64,000 nt of DNA from Pictodentalium vernedei (Eukaryota; Mollusca; Scaphopoda; Dentaliida; Dentaliidae), in NCBI GenBank assembly GCA_031216915.1, contig CM062292.1:202265262-202329261 (forward strand). The letters run 5' to 3'. The position numbers and the translations under genes were made by a program. Below the pieces are notes generated by a model that searched no databases, was not told the origin of the DNA, and worked only from the letters and a program-made list of their open reading frames with translations. Positions 34,967 through 45,965 of the stretch are shown piece after piece; the first letter of the stretch is position 1, and every line of letters starts with the position of its first letter.

Positions 34967-35510
34967 GCCAATTTAAACTTGACGAAATTGGGTCATTCCA
35001 TATTATTCTAGTTACTGTCCCCGGTTCCGTTTTTTTCTTATTCAAACTGTGTATTCTACTTTCGATTCTTTGCGTGCATTTCAGTTTAGTTTTCGGATTT
35101 ATTTTTTGAAAAAGAATGTTCGAAATAATGAACATGTATTGTGAGTATGTGATTGGGGGTTGGTCTTATCCAACGGTTTGCGGACCGATGGCTCACCGGC
35201 GATTTTTGTATTCTATGTTCGAGGGGTTGATATGCCCACACGTACATTGGTAGCGTTTCTCTCACAAACTGTTTACTGTACCCCATAGTATCTTTCCAAG
35301 AAGAGGTTCCATCACTAAACCTAATGAGCTATCAACACAAATCTTGATGTCATGAATATATTTTTCGTCAAAAGGGAATGGCAGGAAGACAGCCTCTCAG
35401 GCTATGCCATTTCCATGCAGCGCATTCAACTATAACCTGTTTTATTGTTATCTTGTATATTCTTATGCTGCAAAATAAATCAAATCAATCAATCTTTATT
35501 TTATTGTTAT
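34967..35510. other. Unassigned spacer
   Basis: Nothing recognised on either strand. Confidence 0.4.
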
Positions 35511-35559
35511 GACCCAATAAACGTGACTTAACGTCACTATGAAAACAGGGATGCTTTTT

Positions 35560-35624
35560 AATAGAATACAGCATGTGTATGATAGACAGTCTGTCACTAT
35601 CATACACACGCTGTATTCTATTAA
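35560..35624. repeat. Palindrome with ~25-bp arms
   Basis: AATAGAATACAGC-TGTGTATGATAG pairs with CTATCATACACA-GCTGTATTCTATT around ACAGTCTGTCA. Confidence 0.8.
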
Positions 35625-35867
35625 AACATCGTCGTTTCCGTAACTTTTTCACAATAGCTGAGCGTTTCTTAAGTTGGGAAAATGGTGCTTGCGAATTAGA
35701 AATGGCCCGCTCCACACTTGGCACACCTGCATTTTACAAAATCGGAAGACTGGTAAAAACCTTGCGATGTGTGATTCATTGGCTTAGCCTATGTTCTTCT
35801 GTTGACAACAACATGCCTTAACTCTTAACCTGCTAAGTATTTTCAAGATATTTTTTCATCAAATCTA

Positions 35868-35895
35868 GTCATGGCTGCTGTAAAGCAGCCATGAC
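35868..35895. repeat. Perfect hairpin
   Basis: GTCATGGCTGCT / AGCAGCCATGAC with a GTAA loop, nested in weaker outer pairing CATCAA...TTGATG. Confidence 0.85.
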
Positions 35896-35899
35896 AAGA

Positions 35900-36590
35900 G
35901 TTGATGAAAAATTAATCTAAATATAACAAGAAATCATTGGTGAAAAAAACCCATTCAATTTACAGGGGGAAATATGTTTAAATATGCCCAAATGATACTT
36001 ATATCAGTGACAAGAGAAACCCTGTGCTGGGCAGGAATATCTGCCAACAGCATGCAAAGAATTAATTGTGGTAATACTGTGTTCTCAACATACTGAATAA
36101 AACTCTGTATATACATGTATTACTAACGGTATTGGATTTAATACCGATTATAATTGGTATACCAAACAAAATACCACCCAGCAAGTGCTACAACAACACA
36201 CTCCAGACCATTCAATTTAATGTGTAAAATTTGTTTCCAAGCTGAAACACCATCCTCTCTTATCAGCGCAAGACAGCATATTCTGGTGCTTCGTGATCGA
36301 AAGAGGTACTGGGTACACTTCTACATGTTCATGTAGTCCTTAACTGTGATATCGGAAACTATCAGTCATTAATTTGCATAGCGCTCAATGAAGACAAAGA
36401 ACAGGCACATGTGTCTGTGTGAACAGACATGGTATTTTCGCCCTCAATGAGTCTTCAGGTTAAAAATTCAGTTTAAGAAATAATCTGGTGAACGATATAG
36501 TAGTTACTGATATCAGTGTTGAGAACTTGACGTGCACAGCATTCAATCACAGAGAACCAGAATAATTATCGTGTATTGTTCCGATGAGCA
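35900..36590. other. Unassigned spacer
   Basis: No gene seen. A stretch at about 36205-36255 (AATTTGTTTCCAAGCTGAAACACC) resembles, inverted, 37455-37485 near the VPS54-like exon. Confidence 0.4.
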
Positions 36591-36955
36591 ATGGCGGATA
36601 CAAAAGGGGGGGGCGGTGGGACGGTTGCCCCCCCCCCCCCCCTTTAGTTCGTGTTTGTCTCGCATGTAGGGCGTAGCCAGCATTTTCATTTGGGGACAAT
36701 ACATGAAATGAAGAGGGGGGGGGGGCACTACGCGATATGTGGAACGCATATCCAGAGGGTTGAAGGTTTGGGGGGAACCTTCTGCCGCCCCTGCTTGTAT
36801 GTAGTAAAAACATACAACAACATTTATTTCCTCCATCACCATTTGCTATGGAAAACAAATATACCATTGAAATTATGCAAAATATATCTACTGGTCGCCT
36901 TCATTTACATGTATAGCATCACCGACAAAGCATGATTTTGAGGTGTTACATGCCC

Positions 36956-37035
36956 CTAGCCTCAGGTACCCCATGGCTATGCCAATTATGGGTCAGGATC
37001 TTAATTGGCATAGTCATGGGGTACCTAAGCCTAGA
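36956..37035. repeat. Internal palindrome, ~28-bp arms
   Basis: CAGGTACCCCATGGCTATGC and CAATTA pair with TAATTG and GCATAGTCATGGGGTACCT around TGGGTCAGGATC. Confidence 0.8.
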
Positions 37036-37389
37036 GGGCTGACTGCTGAAAACTTTCAAACGCTGGCAGATCGCAATGTTCTCCTGAGCTTAAGTCGGTT
37101 ATGACTGTAAACAGTGCGTCCAAAATACAATATTATGGTAAATGGATCTGAAGAGCATACATGTATTTCAAATTTTCTAATTCTGTTTTGAACGTATGAC
37201 AGAATTTGAAATTCTGAAACACGCTGTTTAAAAAGTGTTAATTAGCCGTTCCAAAATTCAAAAGGATTTCCACCCCAGAAGCCACCAGAATGCCCCATTT
37301 GGTCACTCATTTCCAAAAATTTTCTGGGGGGAAAACCAGACCCCCTACAAAAGCTTGTGCCTTTGGCACTTCACCATCTGCACGATTCG

Positions 37390-37417
37390 CCCCCCCCCCC
37401 CCCCCCCCCCCCCCCCC
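37390..37417 (+). repeat. Poly-C tract at the end of a hAT-like element
   Basis: About 28 C in a row, adjoining TTTGAGAATTCCTGTATCCG of the terminal inverted repeat. Confidence 0.85.
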
Positions 37418-37636
37418 TTTGAGAATTCCTGTATCCGCCACTGCCGATAAGGTGACAGGAGGTGTTTCAAATTGGAAACACGTTTTACTGACTAAATGGA
37501 TAATTGGGGTGTGTAGGACACTCAGGACACACCACACCAAAAAATTATATTATGGCCTTTGCTTTGGGGTCTAAGTTTGGACAACCTTTTTTTTCAAAAT
37601 GACCATCACAAATTCACAGTACATTTGTGTTTCTAC

Positions 37637-37950
37637 CTGTATTAATTTTGACATGGTCCTTCAAAATATGATCCTCATAGTCTTTGTCACTAACTCCCTC
37701 CAATGGAAGAGATGGGCAAACACCATTTTTTTCCAAATCGACAAACATAGGAGCCTCCTTCCTTGGTGCAATGAAAGTCCCTAAGATGCCTACAGAACTC
37801 CCTGTGTGTTCTGAATAGTTCACTTCGTTTACAAACTGAACAGCTCCTCCAGGGTGCCACAAGTTCATTCGGTACAGTCTGCGTTACAACACCGGAATCA
37901 GCAAGTGCAGGGTCAATGTTCAGTCGGTTTGATATTTGATGACCTGCCAT
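37637..37950 (-). CDS. VPS54-like N-terminal zinc-finger exon (partial gene, one frameshift)
   Basis: VPS54 is a subunit of the GARP tethering complex, which receives endosome-derived vesicles at the trans-Golgi. From ATG at 37950 the exon encodes a short N-tail, then a C2H2-like unit: CSVCKRSELF near residue 37, followed by FCRHLRDFHC and KEGGSYVCRFG. After a +1 shift it continues NGVCPSLPLEGVSDKDYEDH. To my recollection that order (CxxC, HLR..H, KEGGSxVCRxGxNGVC, SLPxEGVSDxDYExH) is the N-terminal finger of invertebrate VPS54 proteins. The frame changes at a run of seven A (T on the plus strand, 37727-37732 region), where six would keep it open, so this may be a sequencing indel. The exon ends ACAG|GTAG at 37637/37636, a plausible donor. 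I found no downstream VPS54 exons in the window, so the gene, if real, has a long intron or this is a lone copy. No ubiquitous repeat covers it. Confidence 0.55.
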
Positions 37951-38790
37951 GTAAAATTCGTGAAAATAATCGATTTATTCACTATCATGAGAAAACAAGT
38001 GACACGAAACATATTACATTAATAGACATCTGACTTCATTTACATGGGACCCTTTTTCTGAAAGTATCCGTGATTTTGTATAGACGATGTGACAGCTGTT
38101 TTACTTGTAGCCATTTTGCAGTTTACCGATTTCCGGTAAATAAAAACTTACCTCCATTGATTATGTCCCTTAATGTTGGTTGATGTTGACGTGTGGCTCT
38201 CACCGATTTGGGATCGCTCGTCCAAAAAATGGTTTGCTCGAACGCTGGTCAGTCCAGTCACATGTAGGAAAGTGTCTCAATCGCTGCCATCTTGGAGAGG
38301 GGGTGATGGGGGGGGGGGGGGGGGGCGAATGTTGCTGTAAATAAACAATGCTTAACAAAACAAAAAATATTTCTCGAAGATTTTCAATTTCCCGACGTCT
38401 CGCAATCGCCGATCGTTTTCAAAGAATATACACTTTGATGTCAGTGAAATATGAATATATGGGGTATATGCGTTGATGATGTGCACATTTTTTCGCGGCA
38501 GCGCAAAATGAATATTTTCAATATATTTTAAACTATCACTGACCCCCTCCCCCCCCGCACCCCCCCCCCCACACACACACACAACAAACAAGTCCCGACA
38601 TTGGAAAGCTGATACCGTGTAACTAGTTTTCGTGCTAGGGTAAACACCATGGCGTTTGATGAAGTGAAATCTGATAATCTGTGACTGAAGTCACAGCTTT
38701 CATATCATCAAATGTCATCGGTTGGAACAGTCATTCGCGGTTGATTGACTTAACCGCCATCCTAGGGAGGGGCCAGACCGCGTTGCAAGA
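37951..38790. other. Region upstream of the VPS54-like exon; possible promoter, not resolved
   Basis: Contains a G tract (38306-38324) and a C-rich stretch (38543-38575), plus a small inverted repeat CTGTGACT/AGTCACAG (about 38681-38698). No TATA box or initiator could be assigned with confidence. Confidence 0.35.
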
Positions 38791-38839
38791 CGTTTGTCGC
38801 TGACGTTCCAGCAATCCGCTTGGGCTACATTATTCTTAT

Positions 38840-39320
38840 TGTACGCAGACTATCACTTTGTCAGCTATCTAACATCCTCTTCGTCCCTCACTGTTGCTGC
38901 TTCTGACATTTTCATAGCTGGATTTGAAATTATTTCCAATTCTTGTTTCGACAAGTATTTGTCTGGACTGATTAAGTCTTTTGTTGTAAACAACCTTATC
39001 TTGTAGACTGTTTCAAATATCCACACATCTTGGCACGAAGCAGAACTTTCTTAGTTCTGTGTAATGTTTTAAAGATTTTGTTGTTTTAGCATCTGGTCGA
39101 CCCACTCATATAGAAGTCTATTAGGCTTGAGTGTGATTGTTTGGCATACTTCCCTACAATTATTTTGTACATTTCGATCATGTCTCCCTATCACGCCTCT
39201 GTATTTTAATGTAGACAGTTTCAGTCGTATCAGCTATTCTTTATATTTCAAGTTCTATTACGTCATGTATCAGTTTTGTTACCCCTTTTCGTACCCTTTT
39301 CAGTAAATTAATATCTTTTT
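38840..39320 (-). pseudogene. CR1/L2-like LINE reverse-transcriptase C-terminal fragment
   Basis: On the minus strand, from about 39320 downwards, the frames give DINLLKRVRKGVTKLIHDVI, then LKLSTLKYRG, then after a shift GDMIEMYKIIVGKYAK. This is the usual order just after the RT domain in CR1/L2/Jockey-like ORF2 proteins (LxxVQxRxTK, LxLxxLxxRRxRGDMIxxYKI). At least one frameshift and several stops are present. No catalytic RT motif is included, so it is a dead fragment. Clade is not resolved. Confidence 0.65.
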
Positions 39321-41035
39321 TGTTTTTAAGGTGTCAATATGCGTGTTACATGTTCTACATTTTCGTCTCAAGAAGAATAGTTACAACACCTCAAAATCGA
39401 AGTTCTTTTCGTTCAGATATGTGTGATATGCATCGTACGACCCTGGCCTCATGGAGGCCAAAGGCCCGAGTGGAGGAGAGGTACAAGAGGGGACTGCATC
39501 CCATCCATTGGTGGATCACCTCGTATCATTTAACAAAACTAATGCCCCAAATTATTATTCTGGGGACATTTCGAGACTCAGTAGATCATCATTTTACACA
39601 AGTGAGTGGTTTATCCGTAATGTTTTCACATAGTTGCCGACCCCATGTTGATCGTTGAGTTTAGGGTTTGGGGGACGAGACGAATGCGCTGGGAAATTAC
39701 CCCACTGCCCCTGACTACCACACTGGACCATGCAGAAAACTGTACCAAGTACCACCCTCTGAAATATTAAGCTATATACATTGGAAGTTAACCTAAGTAT
39801 ACAAGATTTCTCCCCGAGCCTTATTCTACTGTTGATTCCTTTTTTTCTTGTTGTAAGCCGCAGCCACCGGAACATCCGAATCGTGTTTTGTACCGTTGGG
39901 AAAAAATCGCATTTATATACCTTTCGAAATCCTCTCCAACAATAATATTTCAACACGGACATGGGACGAAGTATATTACATGAAAACACATACAAGGGTG
40001 GATACATGAGTTCCGTAAAGAAGGGGGGGGGGGTGGGGGGGGGGCTCACCCTCTTGTTGATGGGTTCAGGTGAAATTTTTGTAAAAACTGGGTGTTAAAG
40101 AGGCCGTTTGGTGGCAAATTTTATTATGCTGCCATAATTTGTCCATTTGATCAGAATAAGCGTACGCCATTCTTCGGCTGTCCATGCATTGCCGCAAAAT
40201 TAGATGAACAGCCGCGAATAGTTCCAAAGCTCTCGCTTCATAAATCAATGTTGTCTATCAAATTCAGAGCCGAGCTAGTACAGTCCATTTCTATAATGCT
40301 ATATTGGAACTATATGCACATCGGTATAGTACCATAATTGATGCGACAGGCTTAATGCAATACCTGCAGTGGCGTTACCCACCCATGGCAAGGAAAGGGA
40401 GAGGGCGCGAACGCTGCACCACTCCAGTTTGTATCCGCCAATGATCCGTCAGTGGTCCCGCCAACGATCCCGCCAGTGATCTCATCCTCAGAAAGTTCAC
40501 TATAGTTATAAAAAATTTCAAGCTTCCAAGTTCAAACCGCCAACAACCGAAGAGTTCATAATCATACCTAATGGTGGCATCTTTTGTAGAATTTTATCTG
40601 TTTCGGACTTTTTTTAAAAAAAAAGAAAACTAATGAATAATTTGTAGGCCAAAATCTTATGGAATTTTCCAATCGGAATCGAAAGTTTCAACTCAAGAAT
40701 CCCAAGGTCATACATTTTGAACACAGTGGGTGAGGGTTTCATTCAAATTTCTTCAAACAGTTGGAAATTCGCAGGTAGCAGTTGGAAAATTCTGGATCAA
40801 CGTGGTGCAAATGTTTTTTTCAAAAGTTGGGATGGTACGGAGTATCATTTGGAAATACAGACTCGAATAAAGACTCTTCAACCACGTCCCTGGTTAGGAT
40901 GGGCCGAGAGAAATACCTATTCAAATTAATTCATTTTCGAATCGGAAAAACATATTTCAGGACGAGGACCGCATGAGTAGTGGACACTGGTAGTATAGCC
41001 ACAAGGATTTAACACCCCTATTCAGTATGACCGCA
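39321..41035. other. Unassigned spacer with G tract
   Basis: Overlapping ORFs on both strands (39320-39658, 39594-40049, 40717-40976) show no recognisable family or codon pattern. A G tract lies at 40023-40044. No repeat family recognised. Confidence 0.4.
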
Positions 41036-41125
41036 GCATTTACTATAGGAATCGCCATAGACATCCTGCGGCCACACTGACAATCCTTAGGTCCAAGACA
41101 GTCCTATGGGAATTCCTATAGTAAA
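41036..41125. repeat. Small foldback element (~90 bp)
   Basis: ATTTACTATAGGAAT at the left pairs with ATTCCTATAGTAAAT at the right, perfectly over 15 bp, with further partial pairing inside (CCATAG/CTATGG). Confidence 0.8.
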
Positions 41126-41640
41126 TTTGGCACTTTACCTCCTTGCTCCTATACCAACAGTGTCCAAATGCTAATAGGCTATAAAAACCGAGTACACCAT
41201 GGATATTGCAGTTTCCCGGATTTGTTTGTAAAGCAGAAAATCTCACCCATAGACTGATAGACAGATTCGAGGGATCACGTGGAATAATGATCTGAAATTA
41301 AAAAAAAAAAATAACAGCTCGAATGAGTGATTTTCCAGCTCATGAAGCTGAGGGTTGAAAAAATAAAATGGTTCGGGTTTACAGATTGAAGATAATTTCC
41401 ATGCTCAATCCTTATCTTTTTATAAGCACTTAACAAATATGTTGTCTCCATTTAAAATGATATTGAATAAATAATGTCTACACTTATCGATTTAGACTTT
41501 CGGAAGCCACTACTACGGCATAAGTGAGATTAAATATAATTATATATCACACTAGCTCGTCAATATGATTTTGCTCATAGCTACACATCCTTGCCGTTTA
41601 TTGGGGAGAGCCCCATGGACATTCCTTGGTACACTGCGGG
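41126..41640. other. Unassigned spacer
   Basis: Nothing recognised before the terminal repeat of the Penelope-like element. Confidence 0.4.
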
Positions 41641-41644
41641 CAGT

Positions 41645-42196
41645 GGTGTGTGTATGTGTGTGTGTGAGTTTAAGGTTATAAATTCGCACTGGCACAGACA
41701 TTTGCTATTGAATACGTTTTTTTCTTCTTGTAATATGCCGCCGAAAATATTGTATTTCATTTACTGAACCCTGATGGGTTTCAACATGACTAAAAAATAC
41801 CCCAAAATTTATTTAAACTAAGTGATGAGTTTAAGAACTGGTTAAAACGGACTGGCAATAATTATTCATTGGTGGGCTCTCAATTTAGTCCTCACAAGGA
41901 TGTTACGCAAGCTTTTGTTTTTTTTTTCTTGTAAGCTATGACAGGTCGAAGATTTAAAGGTCATTTAATTTAGAGTTGGTTAATTTGAATTCATCTTTTA
42001 ATATTTTTGCTCTTTCGATATTCATTTTGTTGTATGTTAAAGTGAAAGGAATGACGGGCCTCCTTTCGCATTCCCCCGTCTGATATGTTCATACCAAATG
42101 GCCTGAGGGTTTGAAGCGTATTGATCCAAAAAGCTTCATGTGTTTTTTAAAAATTCAGCCGTTTCTTCTAATGAGTCTTTAATTGGTGGTTTTTCA
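41645..42196 (-). repeat. PLE terminal direct repeat, 3' copy
   Basis: Shares AATTCGCACTGGCACAGACA, TTTACTGAACCCTGATGGGT, TTTAAACTAAGTGATGAG, CAAGGATGTTACGCAAGC, AAAGTGAAAGGAATGA and CCTCCTTTCGCATTCCCC with the 5' copy. It includes the ORF's C-terminal end, where the continuing frame AFWINTLQTLRPFGMN matches the usual end of PLE endonucleases. Confidence 0.85.
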
Positions 42197-42603
42197 ATAG
42201 GATGGATTTCGAAATCGTCCAAAGCATGGCTTAGAGGGTTAAAATGTAGTGCTACTGGGGCATCACCATTATGTTTTATATCCTGTTTATGTCGCGTGGC
42301 ACACATTTGGGAAGGATTTTGACTTTGACCAAAATACTGTTTCCGAGTCTGACCACGTTTACAAGTGATAAGGTAAATATTATTTGGTAAATCACAGTGG
42401 AGGGAATTTCAGATCTGCTAATGATTTTTTGTTTGTTCGGAGGAAAATTCCTCTTTCTGATAAGGCACATATGTGTGCAGACTACAATGAGGCTTTTTGC
42501 AATATAATACCGCGCCACTACAATTCTGCAACGGTCTGTCGTGTTCAATTTTGTGTGGTGCGAAATCAGTGATTTCTGCTGGACTTGTAAGCTTTTTCGG
42601 TGT
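42130..42603 (-). pseudogene. PLE GIY-YIG endonuclease segment
   Basis: Minus-strand translation around 42400-42150 gives NNIYLITCKRG..RKQYFGQS, the GIY-YIG signature (NIY...YFG). HKQDIKHNGDAPVALHFN and SHALDDFEIHPIEKPPI follow, with the conserved H and E expected for this fold. In PLEs this domain nicks target DNA for reverse transcription. The segment opens with SPAEITDFAPHKIEHDRPLQ, the linker between RT and endonuclease. Frameshifts at about 42410-42420 and at the A-run near 42140 break it. It is separated from its RT by the MULE at 42604-44088. Confidence 0.8.
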
Positions 42604-44088
42604 CCTCTCATTCTGCCTACAGCTCATTCTGCCTACATAAATTGCGAGGTGTGATCAGGTCCCTCATTCATTACATCAATCCACACATCATGTACCTGGC
42701 CTACATGCAACAGTGGCAAACACACTGCTCGCCTCACTAAACATTGCACATCTTCATTGATCCGATATAATTGTGCAAGCCCAAGTCCCGGCACCTTCCT
42801 CAATATACAATGGCTGAAATGAAACATGCACCCACGAGTTTCTGTGTCCAGAAATACTTCCTCAATGGCCTTTATCACTACCCCTTCAAAGTCTGTTTGA
42901 ATAGTTTCTGGAGATAAAACAGAGCCAGTCTTTTCATTCACAACAGCACACAGTTCATTAAAAAGACGCACATAAGACACTTTCTGCCTATTGGGCATCA
43001 AAGTGACAGCTACAGGGAACATTGTATTACCAGACACGCCATATATTGCAAAAAGTTGATTCCACAGGCTAGGGCATGAATAAAATGTTCCATCCATAAA
43101 TAAAACTGAAGCTTCCTGCATCGTACACAACATCTCATCTGTAGCAAAAAACAGAATTTTGTCACCAGACCCATTATCAATAGCAAAAAATCTTCTTCCA
43201 TTCTTTGTGAGACTCCATTCATCTTGTAGGTTCACTTCTGCCAGAGTTGCTGGAAGTTTTGGTATCTTTTTTCGGCGATGTCTATAAAGACCAGAGTCTG
43301 TACTTGTGAAAGAAGGTGTAATAGCAGATTCGTCTTCTGTCATGTTGTCCAATTCTTCTCTGTAGATTTATTGCATTGGTGTTACCTCTTCACGGGCACG
43401 GTTTCCCATGTTATTCATGAGTCTCAAAGCATGAGGCATTTCCATTCAAGGATGTTTTTACTGTTACATTTTTCACAAAATCATCAACTGTACTGAGTCC
43501 ACCTTTGCAATGATCAAATACACATTTCCAGTGAGTTGTTGACTTTCGGTGTACATTTAAACGATACCTAACCCCATCAAAAAGAAACTGTTGACCACCA
43601 GCTTGAGAGGTTATAACTTCTACTCTGTGTATTCCCGCCATAGAGTAAAGATTACTGTTGAAACTTGTCAATGAATGTTATATATATGCTAAGAATATGA
43701 GGCCAGTATTTAGTAATTTTGCTTTTTGTCTAAAAACATGCATTCAGTATTACTTTGTTTGCAATCAGTTATTTATTCAAACACTGAAACAATTAATTCA
43801 CTTTTGAGCCCTGAAAATCTGTTTATTTATACTACATATCAAAAGAAAAAAACACAAACAAAATACCAAAAACAATGAAATAATAGTACAATAAGCAATT
43901 AAACTCATGCACAATCATTACAGTAATTAGTGTTTTGATTAACTGACTTGCAATCAGTGGTCAGTGTCTTGATTTGTGGCCCAATCCATTTTATCACTGG
44001 GTATGTATGTGTTTTGTTAATACCCTAGAAAGGTGTTAATTGGCTTTAGAAAAGTGTAGGCAGAATGAGCTGTAGGCAGAATGAGAGG
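42604..44088 (-). mobile_element. Mutator-like element (MULE) inserted in the PLE
   Basis: Bounded by ~33-bp inverted repeats. CCTCTCATTCTGCCTACAGC continues to TCATTCTGCCTACA at the left (42605-42638), with the exact reverse complement at the right (44055-44088). Each repeat itself contains the 14-mer CTCATTCTGCCTAC twice. The element carries FLYWCH and MULE transposase coding on the minus strand. A 9-10 bp target duplication could not be recognised. PLE coding sequence resumes on both sides. Confidence 0.85.
42633..43671 (-). pseudogene. MULE transposase with N-terminal FLYWCH zinc finger, broken
   Basis: FLYWCH part (43671-43411): F-DGVRYRLNVHRKSTTHWKC..C-KGGLST. It has the F/Y, W, C and C of this DNA-binding finger, with the final His unclear. 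The transposase part (open 43352-42633, 239 aa) has FMDGTFYSCP (about residues 87-96, first catalytic Asp), FPVAVTLMPNRQKVSYVRLF, IQTDFEGVVIKAIEEVF (second Asp) and GCMFHFSHCILRKV, a standard MULE order. The two parts are in different frames: a shift near 43420 leads into NNMGNRAREEVTPMQ, then a TAA follows, then YREELDNMTEDES. The C-terminal end is truncated at the right-hand inverted repeat in coding direction, so the third acidic residue region is lost. Cut-and-paste transposase in origin, now inactive. Confidence 0.85.
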
Positions 44089-44900
44089 TAACTGCTTTTT
44101 CAGAGTTTGAGATTTTAGGCCACGCAAAATTAGCAGTGAGTACCCTCTCGATCTGAGGGCGCCAAATAAGAGTAGAACAAGCGTAGTTGAAATTTACCTT
44201 ATCACTTGAATTGCGACGGGAACGAATGAGCTGTGATTTGATGATAACTTTAAATGTATGTTGAGGATGAAATGATTTTGTGTGCAACAATTGATGTGAA
44301 TCAGTTGGTTTAAAAAAACTATATAATCCAAATGACCGGATGCCTGGAATTGCTTGCCCTTATACACAGTCACATCGAGAAAATCAACAGATTTTTCACT
44401 GATAGTAGCTTTTAATTTAATGTTTGTTGGATCATGATTGTTTCAAATTTCTAAAAAATCATCAAAATCTTCTTTGAACGTTCCCAAATAATAAAAATGT
44501 CATCTAAATATCGAGATATACGAGAGGATGCTTTGCACATTTGCTTAAGGCATTTTCTTCCCATTCCGCAACATAAATGCTTACAAAATTACAACTGAAT
44601 CTTTTGCCCATAGGACGACCCATTATTTGTAAAAAAAAATATTCTCCATTGAATTGAAAGTCATTACCTTTTAAGCTCAGGCCCAAAAGACCCAAATTTG
44701 TTCATCCGGGCGTTTAGCATCCGAATATTTTTCAAATGCCTTTTTAACCGATTTAACAACTCTATCAGTATCATCATATACATACTGTCGATATTCAAAG
44801 ATATGGAGCAGGAATGCATTTTTCGATATGTTCAATTCAGAAATATTTGACAGGAAATCCTGTGTATTTTTTTAGATAGTTCGTATGTCAGTTCGCTGTA
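44089..44900 (-). pseudogene. PLE reverse transcriptase, catalytic and thumb region
   Basis: On the minus strand, 44695-44504 encodes FQFNGEYFFLQIMGRPMGKR and NFVSIYVAEWEEN, the PLE motif that usually reads YLQIxGxxMGxxxAPxxAN. One base out of frame, 44514-44482 encodes SRYLDDIFIIW, the RT catalytic YxDD box. Further down, 44290-44089 encodes LLHTKSFHPQHTFKVIIKSQ and LIRSRRNSSD, typical of PLEs just after the RT. So catalytic residues are still readable but frameshifts separate them. The region is cut at 44088 by the MULE. Confidence 0.8.
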
Positions 44901-45965
44901 GGTTTCAAATAATAATAAATTAGTTCCGAGATCGCGTGAGATTCCGAGTTACAATCTCAGACAATTGGCCTCTTGGGTGGAGTGAAACCATCCATCCATG
45001 AAGAACGGTCCTTGTGGATCTTTGGTAGGATGTAAAATTGTCTTGTTTGAGCACGAAGCTTAGCTGTTAAATATTTCAATTGTTTTTTGGTTATGTGACA
45101 TTCATCGAGGAGAAATTTTAAGATCTTATTGAATTTTTCGACATTACTAGGCTAAATAAGTGAAATTATTTTCTTATGATGTTTAGTATTGCTGAGTTGT
45201 TCCATGGCTTCCTTCACCCGAGATAGAACGACTACCGACCCACCTTTGTCGGCTGGTTTAATAACTAATTTCTTATTTTTTCTAAGTTTCGTGAGTGCTC
45301 TCTGTTCCCCAGCGGTTAAATTGTCTTTATCGGAGAGAATGTTCATGCTGAACACATTTTGGAGGATTCGATTATTAGCCTCAATAATTTCGGGATCTAC
45401 TTCACTATCTGGAGGTGACCAACCAGATGATTCTGTAAAAGGAAGTTTCCGACCGCTGGAGTTTCTAAAGCGGTCTGCTAATTTCATTTGTCTTAGAAAA
45501 TTACTGTTATACGATGGAATATTTGTCTGATTATCAGTTTTAGGCTTTGGTGCTGGTATACAAAAGTTAAACCGTGATCTAGAAGAAAAATCTCTTGGGC
45601 TGTTAGGTCAATGGTGTCAGACAGGTTAACCACATTAGTTCCTAATCCCACATCTGTTAGACGGTTGTTACACCTGCCTTTACTTAGTTTAAATCTAGAT
45701 GGTTCAACCAGTGGCCGTACATAATATTAGCGGCTCTCGTGGTCAAATGTATTAAATCCTGAACAACATCAAACTCCGCGTCCTTCACTTTCCGAATGGT
45801 TTCATTGATGGTGTTCAGGGTTCTCCTCTCAGCCAATGGGAGATTTTGCGAAAAGTTTAGTTCAGCGAAATGAATTTTGGCTGATCTAAATTTGACCCTG
45901 ATATCGTTAAGTATATTCCGCAACTGCTTAACTACGAGATCACTATTATCATTTCGAGAATTCAC
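44900..45965 (-). pseudogene. PLE reverse transcriptase, N-terminal half
   Basis: 45487-45152 (minus, 111 codons) contains ALTKLRKNKKLVIKPADKGG followed by SVVVLSR. KPADKGG is the clearest signature of Penelope-type RTs. The upstream frame 45965-45684 (NSRNDNSDLVVKQLRNILND..., LNFSQNLPLAERRTLNTINE) is the region preceding the RT. Several frame changes lie in 45500-45680 and 44900-45150. Confidence 0.8.

Larger units (their letters stand above)
36599..37443. mobile_element. Non-autonomous hAT-like element with poly-G/poly-C termini
   Basis: The left end is CAATGGCGGATACAAAAGGG. The right end in reverse complement is CAGTGGCGGATACAGGAATT followed by a G tract. The flanks CCGATGAG (36591-36598) and CCGATAAG (37444-37451) are an 8-bp duplication with one change. 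G/C tracts directly inside both ends form part of the inverted repeat. A second inverted repeat sits inside (36956-37035). No transposase. Confidence 0.7.

Noticed and set aside
39594-40049. 151-codon minus-strand ORF
   Set aside because: Begins in a G/C tract, no recognised motif, overlaps an equally open plus-strand frame.
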